Made by a program: the position numbers and the translations under genes. From Stramonita haemastoma (Eukaryota; Mollusca; Gastropoda; Neogastropoda; Muricidae): 64,000 bases of DNA. Below are positions 12,271 to 25,319 of this stretch, in pieces. Location: NCBI GenBank assembly GCA_030674155.1, contig CM060339.1, positions 39,153,508 to 39,217,507 on the forward strand, given 5' to 3'. The notes below the pieces were generated by a model. It did not search any database and was not told the DNA's origin. It was given only the letters and a program-made list of their open reading frames with translations. Each line of letters starts with the position of its first letter. Position 1 is the first letter of the stretch.

Positions 12271-12670
12271 ATTATGAGTTCACCTGTCAGAGGGTTCTTA
12301 TCTTTTTCACCAACATATAATTGTGACAAAACAACAAAAACAATGAGTACTTGTAAACTGTTTATTTACTTTGTGTTAAAACACTCCACTCCAATTTAAA
12401 AGCATTGCACACTATTCTTCTGTGAAAAACTCCAAGAAAAGACATGATGCTGCATTTGAACCTTTGAAGCTGCATTGGGGTGTGCTGTCGAACTAGAGAA
12501 GAGCTGCAGTTGTATTGCTGTTGGGCATTTCTCAGCTGAACAGATTGGTATTCTCCAAGAATATGCATATTGTTTCAGTCCCTATATCTGAATCTTTGCA
12601 AGGTCGTGACAGTGCACTGAACGAGAAGTTTGTGAGTATGGTTATTTCTACTACTACAGCTTGTAGGCAG
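12271..12670. other. No recognisable gene
   Basis: No coding, repeat or RNA signal was recognised here. Confidence 0.4.
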
Positions 12671-12674
12671 CCAT

Positions 12675-12986
12675 GTCTATCAATTTATGTATCTACCTAA
12701 CAACCGACCTACAAACCTATCAACCTACCAGCCTATTGACCTACGTTACCTATCTACCTACATACCAACCAACCTACCTACCTACCTACCAACTAACCAA
12801 CCAACCTACCTACCTACCTTCCTACCTAGCTACCTACCTGCCTACCTACCTGCCTACCTACTCCTACCTGCCGACCTACCTACCTACCTATTGATCGATG
12901 GTCAGTCTGTCCATCATCACATCCATCCATCATCCATCCATCCATCCATCCATCCAATCCATTCCATTCCATCAACCGTCCATTCA

Positions 12987-13034
<48 letters not shown>

Positions 13035-13035
13035 C
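12675..13035. repeat. Compound tetranucleotide repeat CTAC, CCAT, CTGT, CTAT
   Basis: Successive imperfect (CTAC)n, (CCAT)n, (CTGT)n and (CTAT)n blocks. The Tyr-Leu-Pro-Thr frame across it is a repeat artefact. Confidence 0.95.
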
Positions 13036-13439
13036 ATTTTGCATCAAAAAAAAGGACACAAACCATATCAAAGTGACTCAATAAGTTAACTTGTAAGCAC
13101 TCATCACCATCACTTCTTCAGCCTTACCTCTGTCAACTAGTTCTCTGTATAAACATGTTACTGCCATCACAGGAAAACCCCACAGTGGTATGGATAATAC
13201 AGATTCTAATCATCTACTTTTTTATAATTATTTCTCCAAAATATACAAACTTAGCCTAAGGTTAATTTTGTAGGTATACATTAGATAAACAAAGAAATGT
13301 GTCTATGAAAAAAAATAGTCACATTGTTGGGATGACTTTTGGCAGTATAAATGGGAGAATATCTGCATTGTTTATTTTTGAGCATCCTACTTATCTATGT
13401 AATCTGTTAATATAATTCTTTAATATCCTCAAGGTTTTA

Positions 13440-14250
13440 AAGATAGTAAGGTGCTGCTACTTTTAATCCAAAGATCTCCATAGTTACAGACCTTGATCCA
13501 TTCTCTGTACTTTATTATACCTAGAACATAATCTTTAGTAACGCTTTGCATGTATTGAGTATTTAATCTAAATCAAGGTGGTATCAGAAAGCATTCATGT
13601 CATACTGTGCTAACTAATCTTTCTTACTAGTAGCATTAAAATGCTGGTAACAATCTATTTATAGGAGCAATTTAGTAGACTTTGCTAAAGCTTTTTACAC
13701 CATGGATCATTCACTTCTCATACAAAATGTGCTTTATATGACCTAAGCCCGACTCACCCAAACTTATGTCTTCCTTCTTAAGTAACAGAAGACAAGCAGT
13801 TTGTTGAGATTCAGTAGCATTATGTCTCTTGCCAATCAAAAAATTATGGTACACCACAGTGCTCATTTTAAACCTGTTATACTTTCAATGTTTATTAATG
13901 ATCTTCTGTGCTATGTTTTGTTATTATGTGAGCTTTCCCTGATGATACAATCCTTTACAGTTGAGGAAAAATAATCAATGCTGATAATGTGCAGACTCAT
14001 TAAAAGGTATTTGATGAATGTAAATTAGAGTGATTTAAATCAAATAAACCTTCATCCCCTTAAACTCAAGTTCATGCTAACTACCACCAGAAATAAACCT
14101 CAAAACAGGAAATAATGCTTATGAAACTTGCTGTTTATGGCAATGTGCAAGACGAACTAATTGCCATTAACTACTTGGTCTAAATATTGATAATAATCTC
14201 TCTTAGATAAAGAACGTTTCTGTATATTCAAATAAATCATTGGAGATTTT
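13440..14250 (+). mobile_element. LINE reverse transcriptase relic
   Basis: Read through several frames, the plus strand shows an RT series: GGIRKHSCHTVLTNL, then DFAKAFYTMDHSLL, GTPQCS and a degraded DDT box (DDTILYS). This order and spacing match fingers and palm of a Jockey or CR1 superfamily reverse transcriptase. No frame is open for long. The family cannot be fixed from so decayed a copy. Confidence 0.6.
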
Positions 14251-14969
14251 CCTAATGACTATTGTTTCATGTATACATACAAACAGATATGGACTATGAT
14301 AAACGTGTTGGCATCTTGCAATTGGAGAATGTTAAAACCCTATGAAAAGCTTGTATAGACGTTCACTAAAAATAATAATGCTTAAGTTTTCATGAGTGGA
14401 CAATGATGACTGTGAGAAATGAAATATTCTCCTTTGATTTAAGATACCACTTCCATAAAGGGATTTTAGGAAAAAGAAAATGGGAATAATATTCCACCAC
14501 ATTACCTTCTTAGGAATACATTCTTAGGAAAAATAGTCAGTATAAAAGTATATTATATTTTCTCTGCCCTGGTGCTGATTTGTACATTGTCTAACTAATA
14601 TTTTTTGGATGAAAGGTGTGAAAAAAGCCCTAGATACTCAGAGCAATAAAAGCAACTTGCCAGCCTTCAAAATTTGTTATCATAAATGCATATTTGAATT
14701 ATGTACAGTTTTCTGATTATCGTCACCTTTTTCCCTTTCCTTTATATATGTTTTTGGCTTTACTGTATATAGCAGTGAAAAGTCTGTTAACGCTTTTCAC
14801 AGACATTCTCCTTTCATAGGATATTTTGATAAATGTAAAGTAGTTGCTATTTAACTAACGGTAACAGATATTGTTTCATTAATGGTTGTTGTTTTAAAAT
14901 ATACTCCTTTGCTCATTCTGTTCAGTTATTTAGATTTATCTGTACAAGCTTTGTGGAGTCTTTTAATAG

Positions 14970-14972
<3 letters not shown>

Positions 14973-15036
<64 letters not shown>
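14973..15036. repeat. (TC)n microsatellite
   Basis: TC dinucleotide run of about 64 bases. Confidence 0.97.
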
Positions 15037-15038
<2 letters not shown>

Positions 15039-15189
15039 CAAAGTGCTAAATAAACTGACAAAGAGAAACATAGCAAAGTAGAAAAAAATAGTTTAAAAAG
15101 ATGATCAGAAAAAAATGAACCACTTAATAGCAACACTATGCAGAATGGAATTATTTGTGTCCGAAACCCACTTTTCAGTGACATAGAGC

Positions 15190-16250
15190 AATTTACACAG
15201 TGTACGAACAAGGATAGCAGTTGTACGCTCACCAAATGCCATTACCTGTCAGAATAAACTGTCAAGATGGTTTGATGATGAGTGTCATCAGTTAGAAATA
15301 GACAGAAGAGCTTTGACTTTAGTTAGAAAATCAAAAGATGAAAATGACAAGACAAATTCATGTTACAGTGTGGAAAAAGTTCAGACCGTTGTTAAAGACC
15401 AAGTGTCAACATTTAGAAAACAAAAGGTAGAGTCTCTAGCAGACAATAGTTCAAATTCAACATTGTTCCGGAAAGAGATTCGAAGTGTGGGCTGTTAGTA
15501 AAAATAGAGTGACAAACAGTTTAAAATCTGCCCTGTGGGTTAACAATTTCAAACAGATATTGCAAAGTAATGAAGCAGTATCTAATCAATATATGCATAC
15601 AGAAGTAGATCTGTTACAAAGAAATGATCATGAATTAAACATAGAGATTACAGAAAAAGAAATAAATGCAGCTATACACATAATGAAGTCTGGTAAATAA
15701 TGTGGGATTGATAAGATTACTGCAGATGTACTAAAACTGGAACTAGTAAAGTTAAACAGTTTATATTCAAGCTTCGTAATACTATTTTTATTAACAAGTA
15801 TACATCCACAGATTTAGTCTAAATCCATCATTGATCCAGTCTATAAAAAGGGGGGGGATCCAGAGCTAATAGACAATTATAGGGGATATCATTACTGAGT
15901 ATCTTATATAAATGCCATGCATCTATACTATGCACAAGAGTATAATCGTGGCTAGAAAATAATCACTTGATTTGTGAAAAGAAATCAGATTTTAATGAAA
16001 GACATTCTACAGCAGACCAGATTTTCAATTAGTATTCAATTGTCCAAAAGTGCAGTCCAAGAAAAGTCAAAAAGCTTATGTGGCCTTTGCTGACTTAAAA
16101 AAGCTTTTGGCCTGGTTAAAATGATAAGCTTTTGAACTGTATCAAATGTCAGAGTGTAAAAGGAAGAACAATAGGAAGGGTATGTTCATCAGAACTATTT
16201 CAAACCATAAGGGAGGGCACGTAATTTCTCTTCCCTCAAATAGATTAAAA
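15190..16250 (+). mobile_element. CR1-like LINE ORF2 relic
   Basis: The translation resembles the endonuclease-RT linker and first RT motifs of the intact element at 54.4-60.2 kb: SRWFDDECHQLEIDRRAL (compare SAWFDGECLHARRFTRSAL), then EITEKEINAAIHIMKSGK, CGIDKITADVLKL, IIDPVYKKGG and a damaged AFADLKKAFG block. Stops and frameshifts occur at short intervals. The rest of the RT and the 3' end are not recognisable. Confidence 0.6.
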
Positions 16251-16508
16251 ATAATCCTAACCAAATGCCACCTTCCTAGCGTAAGCCTAGTTTAGTTATA
16301 GAATCATATCTCATCTATTCCTCACACAGAAAAATCATGCAAGATTTAAGTGACCTAGTAGGCACAAAGACACATCCAGCTAACCTCATCCAGTGAATAA
16401 AACAGGTCTGCAACAAATTGAAGAAGCGGTACAACAGAGTCCAAAACTTATATGACACATTGTTGTTTTGTAAGGTTGGTGTCCAAACTGAGTGTCAAAA
16501 GTTTGGAG

Positions 16509-17130
16509 TTAAAGGTTGTTGTTGTTTTTATAATAAGTACAAAATGTTTTCTGGCTACTCCAGCCCATAGCCTTCATAACTGACCCAAGGGATGCACCCT
16601 GACTGGCAGCTACAGTGTTACTAGCAGCACAAGTACTGTGGCTTCCGAATTGTGAGGCATCTATGCCCGCCATTCCAAGCACCATTTTTACCCAATGTGA
16701 AAAAGGTTTCATGGAGATAGGATCATAAGGCTTGGTAAACAGTTCTGAGCCTTTCTGCACCTCCCTTGTGACCTCCAGATACCAATGGAGATGTTTCACT
16801 AAACACAGTTTTTCATTGTCACAGAATGGCATAATATTTGCTGGCTCTGTGTGGACACCTGACTCTGTATGCTTCTATATCCCAGAGAAAAATATTACAC
16901 ATCTTTTGGAATAAAGCTTAATATCATTCACTTTAAGTGCATGGCTTGTAATGCTTGACCTCTTTGCCCAGTTGGAAGGGACAACAATATAATAGTTCTC
17001 AAAGTTAAATGTTTGAGTTTCATATCAAGTAATTCTAGTAACCCTTACATAATAATCGAAAACGCTATCTACATTCCATACCTCTTAGTACTTTAGTACT
17101 GCTGGTTGTTTCTCAAACACTCCTTTTAAT
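16509..17130 (-). pseudogene. DIRS-type tyrosine recombinase, C-terminal part
   Basis: Would have catalysed integration of the circular DIRS intermediate. Upstream of the open stretch, broken frames read LLKGVFEKQPAVLKY and WAKRSSITSHAL, matching the recombinase core. The open part (16832-16509) contains GSHSTCAASNTVAA and LGSVMKAMGWSSQKTF followed by CTYY. In the family the H-x-x-R box supplies catalytic residues; here the Arg position is Cys (HSTC), so the copy would be inactive. The final tyrosine region is present. Confidence 0.75.
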
Positions 17131-17606
17131 AATCTACAAATGTAAGGATGAGAACCTATTGAGTGTTTACTGGTACTGTCTGGAGAAAAAAAAGGCACTT
17201 GAAGAACTTCTTGCATTATTCACCACACTTTATTATTATTATCATGCACATGCAGAGTACAGGAAAGCAAGAAAAAATGATATCTTTACAGGGTCAGGTG
17301 TGGACTCATCCAGGCAATTGTTGCGGGTATAGGTTTTTTTCACTTTCTAACGTAGCAGATATAACCGAGTTGCAGGTGTGAGTGTCTTCATTTTAATGTC
17401 TATCCACTTACAAGTGATTTTAGACTGGAGAAAGGAAGGAGGTGATAGAAGTGAAATATAAGTGTGTTTGTTTGTTGAGTTGAATGAATGATTTTTTTAA
17501 AAAAAGAAAGAAAAAGAAACACCTACATCTGACCATGAGAAAATTATTGAACTGCACATACAAAAGAAGACAAAGGAAAAAAGATAAACTTGGGTAAGCC
17601 CGCATG

Positions 17607-17644
<38 letters not shown>

Positions 17645-17645
17645 G

Positions 17646-17693
<48 letters not shown>

Positions 17694-17695
17694 AC
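17607..17695. repeat. (GT)n microsatellite
   Basis: GT run with one short TTTTG interruption near 17641. Confidence 0.95.
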
Positions 17696-17949
17696 GTGTG
17701 TGTATGTATGCTATTACAGGCTAAAATTATCATAGGTAAAAACAAAGTGACATTTGAACAAGAAAAGCCCTAACTTTTAACCTAAAGCAAATGAGCAACT
17801 GGACTTTGAAGCAAAAATTCACAAATTCTGAACATTAATAAAAAGTCATTGAAAACATTTTCTAATGAACAATCAGGAATATCAGGCAAAAATTATTTTA
17901 GAGTCTGACATTCAAAAATTACATGAACACTTGACAGTTTTTCCCGCAA

Positions 17950-19890
17950 CAGCATTTAACTCCTGTTACACATTTGTTTTTAAGGCATTTAGCTTTAATC
18001 GATAAAGAAGTGAAGTAATTTGTTTGAGTTTTGCCATGCTATAATGGGGGAAATTTGAAACTATATGTTTTATGTTACAAGTCTGTATAACATGTTTATC
18101 AGAAATGCCACAGAAGTCTTTATCCAATAACTTCATTTCATTCTTTAGTTCCTTTTCCAATAAACTGTAAATCTCATAAATTGAAAGTGGATAAATCAAC
18201 TCAATAGATCCTTCCTCATGTTTTGCGCCCCTTCTGGCAGCTCGGTCAGCCCACTCATTATAATAAAATCCGAGATGAGAGGGGACCCAACAAAACCTCA
18301 CATCTGTTCCTCTTAATGTTAGATTTATTTCTGTCACAATGTTAGGATGTTTATTAACTGAACTAGACTGAGGAGACAGTAAGGCTGATTTTGAATCAAC
18401 ACAAACTAAAATTTGGAAGACAGAAAATGTTAACTCATTTATACAGTTTAAAGACATAAGTTTTGCAATGAGTTCCGCGTATAAATAAATCGATTTTTTC
18501 CAAGGTAATATGATTTTACACTTTGAAGTTTGGGGATGACAAAGGCTGAACCTGCTTGTTGATTGCTAAGAAGAGACCCGTCTGTATTAATTTTTAAATG
18601 ATTTGGGTATGTGTCTGTAATTTGTGATCTAACGGAACTAATAACAATAATTATGTGGATTATCATAATTTCTTGTAAGGTGTATGATCAATGTCAAAAT
18701 GTGCTTTGTTTTGCTCCCATTTTGGACAAGGTGTGAGTTTTTGCTCTACATTGACATTCTCTGGAATGATTCCTGCTTTGTCTATTAATTCTGTCGAATA
18801 AGATTGAATAGTGGTTAAAGAGGAAATGTTCTTTGCTCTCTTGGGAAAATCAACATGGGATTTAATCTTAACCCTTTCTTTGACAAAATTGCTGCATGAA
18901 GAACTTCTAACAATGTATTTCGCGCATGTAAGTCGTCTGTATTTGTCTAAAGGAAGTACATCTCCTTCCTTATATGTGCCAAGAGATGATGCATGGAAGG
19001 GAACACCAAGGGAAAGGCATATGCCTTACAATCTAAACTTTGCAATTTTTTAAAGAGATGTTTAGGAGCACTAAAAAACACTTCTTGCCCATACGTTAAC
19101 TTAGAACGAACAAGTGATGTCGCTAAGTGTCTTAGTGCTATAGGGTCTTACCCCCACTTATGCTTATTTACAATTTTGAGCAGGTTGATACTCTTTCTGG
19201 CTTTATTAGCTATATACTCAATGTGTGAATTCCAGGTGAGTTTGGAGGTAATGATAGCCCCAAGGAATTTTACATATTGCTGATATTAAATTTTGATGAA
19301 TTCATTTTCTAATTTAAAATCTGGGAGATCATTAGGATTACTACCGTTATTAAAGAGAACAATGTGTATTTTATCTGGGGATAACGTTAGACCATTTTCT
19401 GAAATATAGTGATTTACTTTGTCAAGCTCTGTTTGATATACTTTTCTGATACAATTTAAAGCTCTTTTAGGGGTTGCTCGTTTCATCGTTACATTCATCC
19501 ACATACATATCTCATCTGCATATTGAGCAATGACTACTGCATTTGAAACATGTTTAGGTAGATCATGTAATAATATATTAAATAAAATGGGTGCTACCAC
19601 TGAGGCTTGGGGTAGACCCATCTGTAGAGATCTCAAATTTGAATACGTATTCCCTACCCGTACTTGCATGCTCCTTTGACTCAAGAAGCTTTTTATATAG
19701 TAATAAATGTGTCCCAACAGTACTATATGTTTCAGTTTATATAATAATTTTGCATGCCATACCTGATCCTACGCTTTCTTATGTAAAAAAATGTTGCAAG
19801 GATATTTTTTCGCCTTGCAAATGGATACTTAATTTGGGTGGTAAGTTTGACTAAATGATCGAGTGATGATTTTCCTTTTTGAAAATCAGT
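17950..19890 (-). mobile_element. 5'-truncated I-like LINE nested in the DIRS element
   Basis: Minus-strand sequence starts inside reverse transcriptase (FQKGKSSLDH near 19880) and continues through GHIYYYIKSFLSQRSMQVRV and MGLPQASVVAPILFNILL (about 19720-19560). It ends with RNase H (CVDSKSALLS and WVPSHLGFYYNEWADRAA, about 18400-18220). The RT active-site box reads YADE instead of YADD. It is the same family as the copies at 38.0-43.5 and 44.5-46.7 kb, which contain the matching KSFL/KHFLADRSIQIRV and FCWVPS blocks. The abrupt start within RT and the recombinase on both sides indicate a 5'-truncated insertion. Confidence 0.8.
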
Positions 19891-20099
19891 TGCAGGTCAT
19901 TGGGATTCCAAAACCAGGTCTTCTGCAGTATCTGTCAGCCCTTTCCTTTCAAATCTTTCCTTGATATTCTGTATGCCAGAAGCTGTAGGCCCTCCACCCC
20001 CCACCCCACTCTTTTTTTTCTTTTTTTTTTTACAAGGGGATGCATCTTGTGTGAATGGCTTTGGAGAAGAAGGACATCCCTGGTTGTCAGTAGAGGAAC

Positions 20100-20680
20100 A
20101 GGCTCTGCTATCAGCATACTGGACAGTACTGGCCACCAGATTTGTGTCTTCCAGATCAGGACAATCAATATAACCGGTAGTCTGTCCTTTGCATGCTTTT
20201 TGGAGAACTTGCAGAATCACACTGAAAAGAGAGAATGCATAGAACTCAGTGAATGTCCATGGAAATGAAAAAGCATTCACTGCATAGGCTTTTGGGTCAG
20301 GCCTGTAGCTGATATAGCATGCAAACTGCTCGTTTATCTTAGAGGTAAATAAATCTACAGAAGGTTTGGCCTGAAAATGAGAAAGTGCTTTATGTAGCAA
20401 AGCAAGGTTGAACTTCCATTCAGTGTCCAGGTTTATACTTCTGGATTCTGTATCAGCTGCCACATTGTCTCTCCCTAGTGTGAATGATGCTGAAAGCCAC
20501 ATGTTCTTGGCATTACACCATTCCCATATAGTGGAAATAATGTTATTGCATGATGGTAAATGACTGGTTTCAAAGCATTTGATACAAGCACCAACTGTAG
20601 AGTTGTCTTTCAAAACTTGAACTGCTTTTCCTGCTATGTCTTTCTCAAAACCCTGCAAAGCAAAAAGGATTGCTTTAAGT
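20100..20680 (-). pseudogene. DIRS-type RNase H and start of recombinase
   Basis: An open stretch with FEKDIAGKAVQVLKDN, then IWEWCNAKNMWLSASFTLGR and DNVAADTESRS, the typical DIRS/Ngaro RNase H ending, followed by a region reading FPWTFTEFYAFSLF. A lysine run at about 20010-20030 follows. Further on, ERFERKGLTDTAEDLVLES resembles the start of the recombinase just before the LINE insertion point. Confidence 0.7.
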
Positions 20681-21119
20681 TCAAGATGATTGATGTAGTA
20701 GCCTGCTTCAACAGGAAGCCATGCACCACCAGAGCAGTGGTCCTGGAATGAAGATCCTCAGCCCTCCTTACTGGCATGTGATGTAATGGTCACTTCAGGT
20801 TCTGGATGGTACACAAATTTAGGGGCACTCTCAATATTCTCAATCCACCACATCAGCTCCATTCTTGCTGAAGAAGAAAGACTCATGAGGCCATCAACGT
20901 CTCCCTAAAATACTTAAGTGCAAGCTTCTTGTCATCTTCCAAGTGATGGTAATACAATGGTCCATATCTTACAGCTGTACAGCTGGCAACCATCATGCCT
21001 ACTACTATTTGCCACTTCCCTGATAGGTACTTGTTCCTTCTTCAGCAGATGTAGGATACCTAGTTTCAATTTTTCTTTTCAATCTTTTGTTAGAAGAACA
21101 AACATATTATTCTTTAAAT

Positions 21120-21560
21120 CAATTATAGCACCAAGATAATGAATAGTTTGGGAAGGGCTGAACACAGATTTCTCTGGTGCATTATAAAACCTAATGAACG
21201 AAACAGTCTAGCAGTCTCCATAACATTATGTATGCAGTCCACATCATTTCCTTCTGTCAAAAGATAGTCATCAAGATAAAAGGATGAAACATGACTTATT
21301 ACCCTCAACCAAGCAAAAACTGGTTTCAACATTTTTGTGAATTTTCTTGGTGCCATAGCTAAACCATTATTTTGGCATAAGGCAAATTTCAACAGTTCAT
21401 TTTTCCAGCTGAACCTAAGCAGCTTTTTTTGTTTTGGCCATATGGGAACAGAGTAGTAAGCATCCTATTGATCCCATGAAATAATCTTTTGTAATAAGCT
21501 TCAGAGCAGACTGTAAAGTATCCATCTTGAAATGGTGTTAGGTGATTTCTTTATTCAATT
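21120..21560 (-). pseudogene. DIRS-type reverse transcriptase fragment
   Basis: Open 21392-21123 with NNGLAMAPRKFTKMLKPVFA and SSFYLDDYLL, the RT active site (YLDD) in the form used by DIRS/Ngaro elements. Upstream, in broken frames, SALKLITKDYF and MAKTKKAA fit the preceding RT motif. The fragment ends near 21123. Confidence 0.75.
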
Positions 21561-22329
21561 ATTTTAAAGGTTACACACAGGCCCAAAAGTGCCCCCTGAT
21601 CATGTTTTTTTACAATGAAAATTGCTGGATACATTTATGGAGCTCTCCTTGTGTGAATTTAAAGAATTCAGGTTGTAAATTATGTCCGTAGAAACAGGTT
21701 ACTTCCACTTGTTATAAATAAAAGGGTTTAGGAGTTTGAAATATTTTGTTTTGGTGGCCATATTGGATTGTTTCCATGGAAACAGTGCCAAAAACTGAAT
21801 AATTATTTGATTTTTAGTCTTTTCAAGTGATGCCTTTTCAATATATGGTATAACTTTTAACAAGGGCTTGTAAACACAATTTAACCAGTGGCAACCCCCA
21901 TGTCTCACCTTATATTCAAGATCATATTGTGCATGCCATCCTTCTTCAGGCGAGTAAAGATAAGTGATCAATTAAAATTAGTCTTCCTTAAACACACACT
22001 TAGAAATGACACTTTTTGGGTCTAATTTTTGAATCTCCTTATCAACCTATTTCTGTTTTTGTAAAGCTTGGTTGAGGTGGGAAACTCTGTATTTAACCCT
22101 CAAGTTCACAGTCAAATTCTATTCTTGCCCCTGTGATTAACTGAAGAATATCAGGGTTAAAGGTCAAATGTTTCTACTTATCAAAACAGATTTGTAGTCT
22201 GCCAGCAGTAAATAGGCTTGCCTCTGTTTTCAACTCTTCAAGCAATTTAGGGAGTGAAATATAAAACTGAATCACCCCATTCTCCATCATTGACCTAGAC
22301 TGACAATGAACTATGCTAGGAGTTTGTTT

Positions 22330-24300
22330 TGCTTCACAATCATGGCACTAAAGTGTTTCTTGTTTCTGGTCCACTGGTTGTTGTTCAACTTCCCTAAAAA
22401 AAGGACCAGCCAGAAAACTGTTTTGGGCACTGATCATTGTAATGCCTGGTCCTACTTGGCCCAGAAACACTTTCCCCCAAACAATCCAACTCCCTGGCCT
22501 CTTTGAGAGATGCAAACAAATTGTATCCAAAAGTTTGTTTGTAACAGAAGTCCTGCCACTACAAATTTCTGCATCAATAGTTGGGTTAAAGCACGGTTTC
22601 ATTGCTACTTGCCTCTTGAGAGATTGGTCTTGGAGGCATGGCCAAACAGGACTATGAAGTCAGTCAACCAGGATACTGCCATTTCCAAAAGGTCTGGATT
22701 AACTTTGCCCCGTGCCTTGCAAATCGCATCCATAGCTTTGGCAATAGCACTTGTAGCATGTACAACCAGACATTGTATGTGTGCAAACCAGAGTTTGCTT
22801 TTCTTGGTGTTGCACAGAGCACCTATCCCGCACCAGTCAGTCCATAGCTAAAATTAGTGCGCCCTTTCCTTGCACCCCCAAACCCCTCACTTTTTTCCAC
22901 TTACCCACACCACTGTGTATCAATACATGGCATGCTCATGTGGAAGATATGAGAGGTGGATGGCAAGAAAGAAGGCAAAGCTTACCTTACATAATACAGG
23001 TGCATTTCCCTATACAGACTTGTTGACTCAATACACACACACAACGCCACCCTAGATTGAAACAGCAAAATTGACAAGATTTTCCCCAGATTTGGACCCT
23101 TCAAAAAAAACTGAACACGTAGACTAGATTAAAAAAAATATTGAAGAAAGTTTAAAAATGAAAACATTAAGATTACAATTATGACTTTTCCATAGTCAAA
23201 CTAAACTGAATTCAGAAGGAAAATTGCTATCAATTTACATAACTAGCACAACAATTACTACTCTCATTACTAAACAAAGAAGAGCAACCTGACAGGAACA
23301 TACAAACCAACTTTTATTTCTTCTATAACTCCTACACAGTGTGGTTATATTGATTCAAATTTACTTCTTCAAGACAAGAGAACACTGCATTCAGTTCACT
23401 GGCATAGTGCTGAAGAATATCGCAAACATATTGCACCTTGAAGGCCAGAAGTCAGACCTTCCATCCGGTCAGTGCATGAGCTAGATGATCATTAGAGCTC
23501 ACGTACCAGCGTCTAAGAGCAGCAGAAAATGGGGGAAAACAGCTACCATGACTGATCGGCATCACTTTCCATACCTCACCATTTACTGTTGACACACAAT
23601 TTTTTCAAAATTTGCTGGCCCTGAGTGTTTTTCTGACTGCTATTTAACTTTTTTGTCTGACAGTTTCTTGGAGAAACGCTTGTTGACCAATTATGCAATT
23701 GACACCAAAACTGTTTGTCCTTTGTCTTCATTGACTTTCAGTTTGTCATCTGATTCTTTTATCAGCTCTACCTTGTCATAAACAAATCACAGAGAGAGCA
23801 TTGCTGTCTGTTTCATCTTTAACATTAGAATCAGACTTGGAACTAAAGTCAAACAAAAAATTGTCACAGCAGTCAGTTTCCCTCACTTTCAGCTCTTCTC
23901 AGAGGTTAAGTGTTCCATCCCATCCCAGCCAAGATAGGACCAGCTGGTGCTAATTATAGCAAGAGCTGACCACACTTGGACTCGGTAAAAGGAGGGGGTG
24001 GCCTAAGTTTAACACTCTAGACTGAGTGATGCTGGATTTGCAGCTGTGTTGCATTAACGCTTTTTGTTTTTCCCTCCAGCATATTCTTCTTCTTCATTTG
24101 GCTGTATGGTCTTAACAGCCATGGAAACCTGAGATGATAGGTTGGACATTGTCTTGTGGAGTTTGGCATTTAGATTTTGGAAGCTGAGTTCCCATTTGGC
24201 ATTGAGGTTTTCCAATTCTGATGCCGATAATCGAACTTCACTACTTAGGCCTACTTCTTTCTCACCTGAGGTGCTGAGATGTTTCTATAAATACCCACAC
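22330..24300 (-). pseudogene. DIRS-type gag-like region
   Basis: Broken frames give a coiled-coil-like stretch (ASELENLNAKWELSF, about 24215-24170), then DKVELIKESDDKLKV, LVNKRFSKKLSDKKVK and HSGPANFEKI (about 23780-23600), and finally VSWLTDFIVLFGHASKTNLS and LKPCFNPTIDAEICSG (about 22670-22550). This series resembles ORF1 of animal DIRS/Ngaro elements. Stops are frequent, and the dispersed repeat at 23885-24060 splits it. Confidence 0.6.
23885..24060 (-). mobile_element. Dispersed repeat, unknown family (copy 2)
   Basis: Reverse-orientation match to 12040-12270, sharing GCAAATCCAGCAT, GTGGTCAG, TATAATTAGCA and GGCTGGGAT. It interrupts the gag-like region of the DIRS element, so it inserted later than that element. 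Confidence 0.65.
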
Positions 24301-24579
24301 AAAGTGGCAGATTTTCCTTTGTCTCAGCGTAAAATGACCTTTGTCACTAGCTAAAGGCTACATAGGCAATAGAAAACTAAGTTCTCATGGTGTCTGGCAC
24401 TGTTTGAAGCATCCCACCAACTTGCAGAAAACCCCAATACCAAATTTTCAGAGAAATTGGATAAAAATGAAGTAATCTTACCTTGTTCAACACTTAGAAC
24501 GATGCATACACACCAAAAACAAATAATCACGCATTGAATATATAGACCTATAACAAATTCATAATTATATCATGGGCAC

Positions 24580-24920
24580 TCCTACTTCTCTGAAACACGA
24601 CTCACTCTGGCAGCTATCTTGATAATAATCTGTATAGATATAGTGATAATTTTCAAGACAGATTGTGCCCATTTTGTAAAACGAAAATTGAAAATGAAGC
24701 CCACTTTCTATTAAAATATGTTGTATGTTCACAAGCTTGACAGAAAAGTTTTTAAGCAAATGTATCAACGTACCATTGCCAGATCTGCTCAAAGTAACAA
24801 ATGATGAGTACATGCATGGTTTGTCTAGAAATATTTTTCATTCTATGACACAATTAACCAGTTTTGAAGCTTTATTGAATAACCGTTGCAAGTTGATATG
24901 AACTCAATATGGATGGTCTT
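24580..24920 (+). mobile_element. CR1-like LINE ORF2 C-terminal fragment
   Basis: The plus strand reads RLCPFCKTKIENEAHFLLK, closely parallel to CTFCHSAIETELHFLLYC at the C-terminus of the intact LINE at 54.4-60.2 kb (Cys-x2-Cys and His/Cys finger). Only the end of the protein is present, with stops and shifts. It is a 5'-truncated relic from the same clade but not the same copy. Confidence 0.65.
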
Positions 24921-25151
24921 TTGTAGACATCATCTTCTTTCTGTGATTAGTTATGATTGATTCAAGGTTTATAACCATAAAAAAGAGTAACTTGTGTTTT
25001 TCTTCTGTAATCTGTCATAATCATTACTTATTTCAGCATTTGCTTTGTCAGTGATATGAATGAATCCATCATTCCATCTCAAACCAACCAACGTATTGGG
25101 TGACCCAAAGACAATTGCATTAAATGATTTTCGAGTTCAGACTTCATACTT

Positions 25152-25154
<3 letters not shown>

Positions 25155-25204
<50 letters not shown>
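25155..25204. repeat. (CT)n microsatellite
   Basis: CT run of about 50 bases; a shorter one lies near 25395. Confidence 0.95.
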
Positions 25205-25207
<3 letters not shown>

Positions 25208-25319
25208 TTGGCTATGGCTGTTGTTTATTAATTTTGTTTGTTTAGCTCTGGTTATTATATCTGATTGTTTGGATGTTGGATTTTTTTTTTTTCTCATGAT
25301 GTATCCCTAATAAATACCT

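Larger units (their letters stand above)
16500..24360 (-). mobile_element. DIRS/Ngaro-type retrotransposon, decayed and interrupted
   Basis: Minus-strand order from right to left: gag-like region (about 24300-22330), reverse transcriptase (about 21550-21120, containing YLDDYLL), RNase H (about 20680-20200, containing SFTLGRDNVAAD), and a tyrosine recombinase that starts near 19960, is broken at about 19890, resumes near 17130 and ends near 16509. This order, and recombinase in place of a DDE integrase, are diagnostic of DIRS-like elements. Nearly every domain has stops or shifts. The gap in the recombinase is filled by an I-like LINE, and the gag region carries a short dispersed repeat at 23885-24060. 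Terminal repeats were not located, so the outer edges are approximate. Confidence 0.8.

Noticed and set aside
12673..13076. Tyr/Pro/Thr-rich open frames
   Set aside because: Products of CTAC and CCAT repeats.
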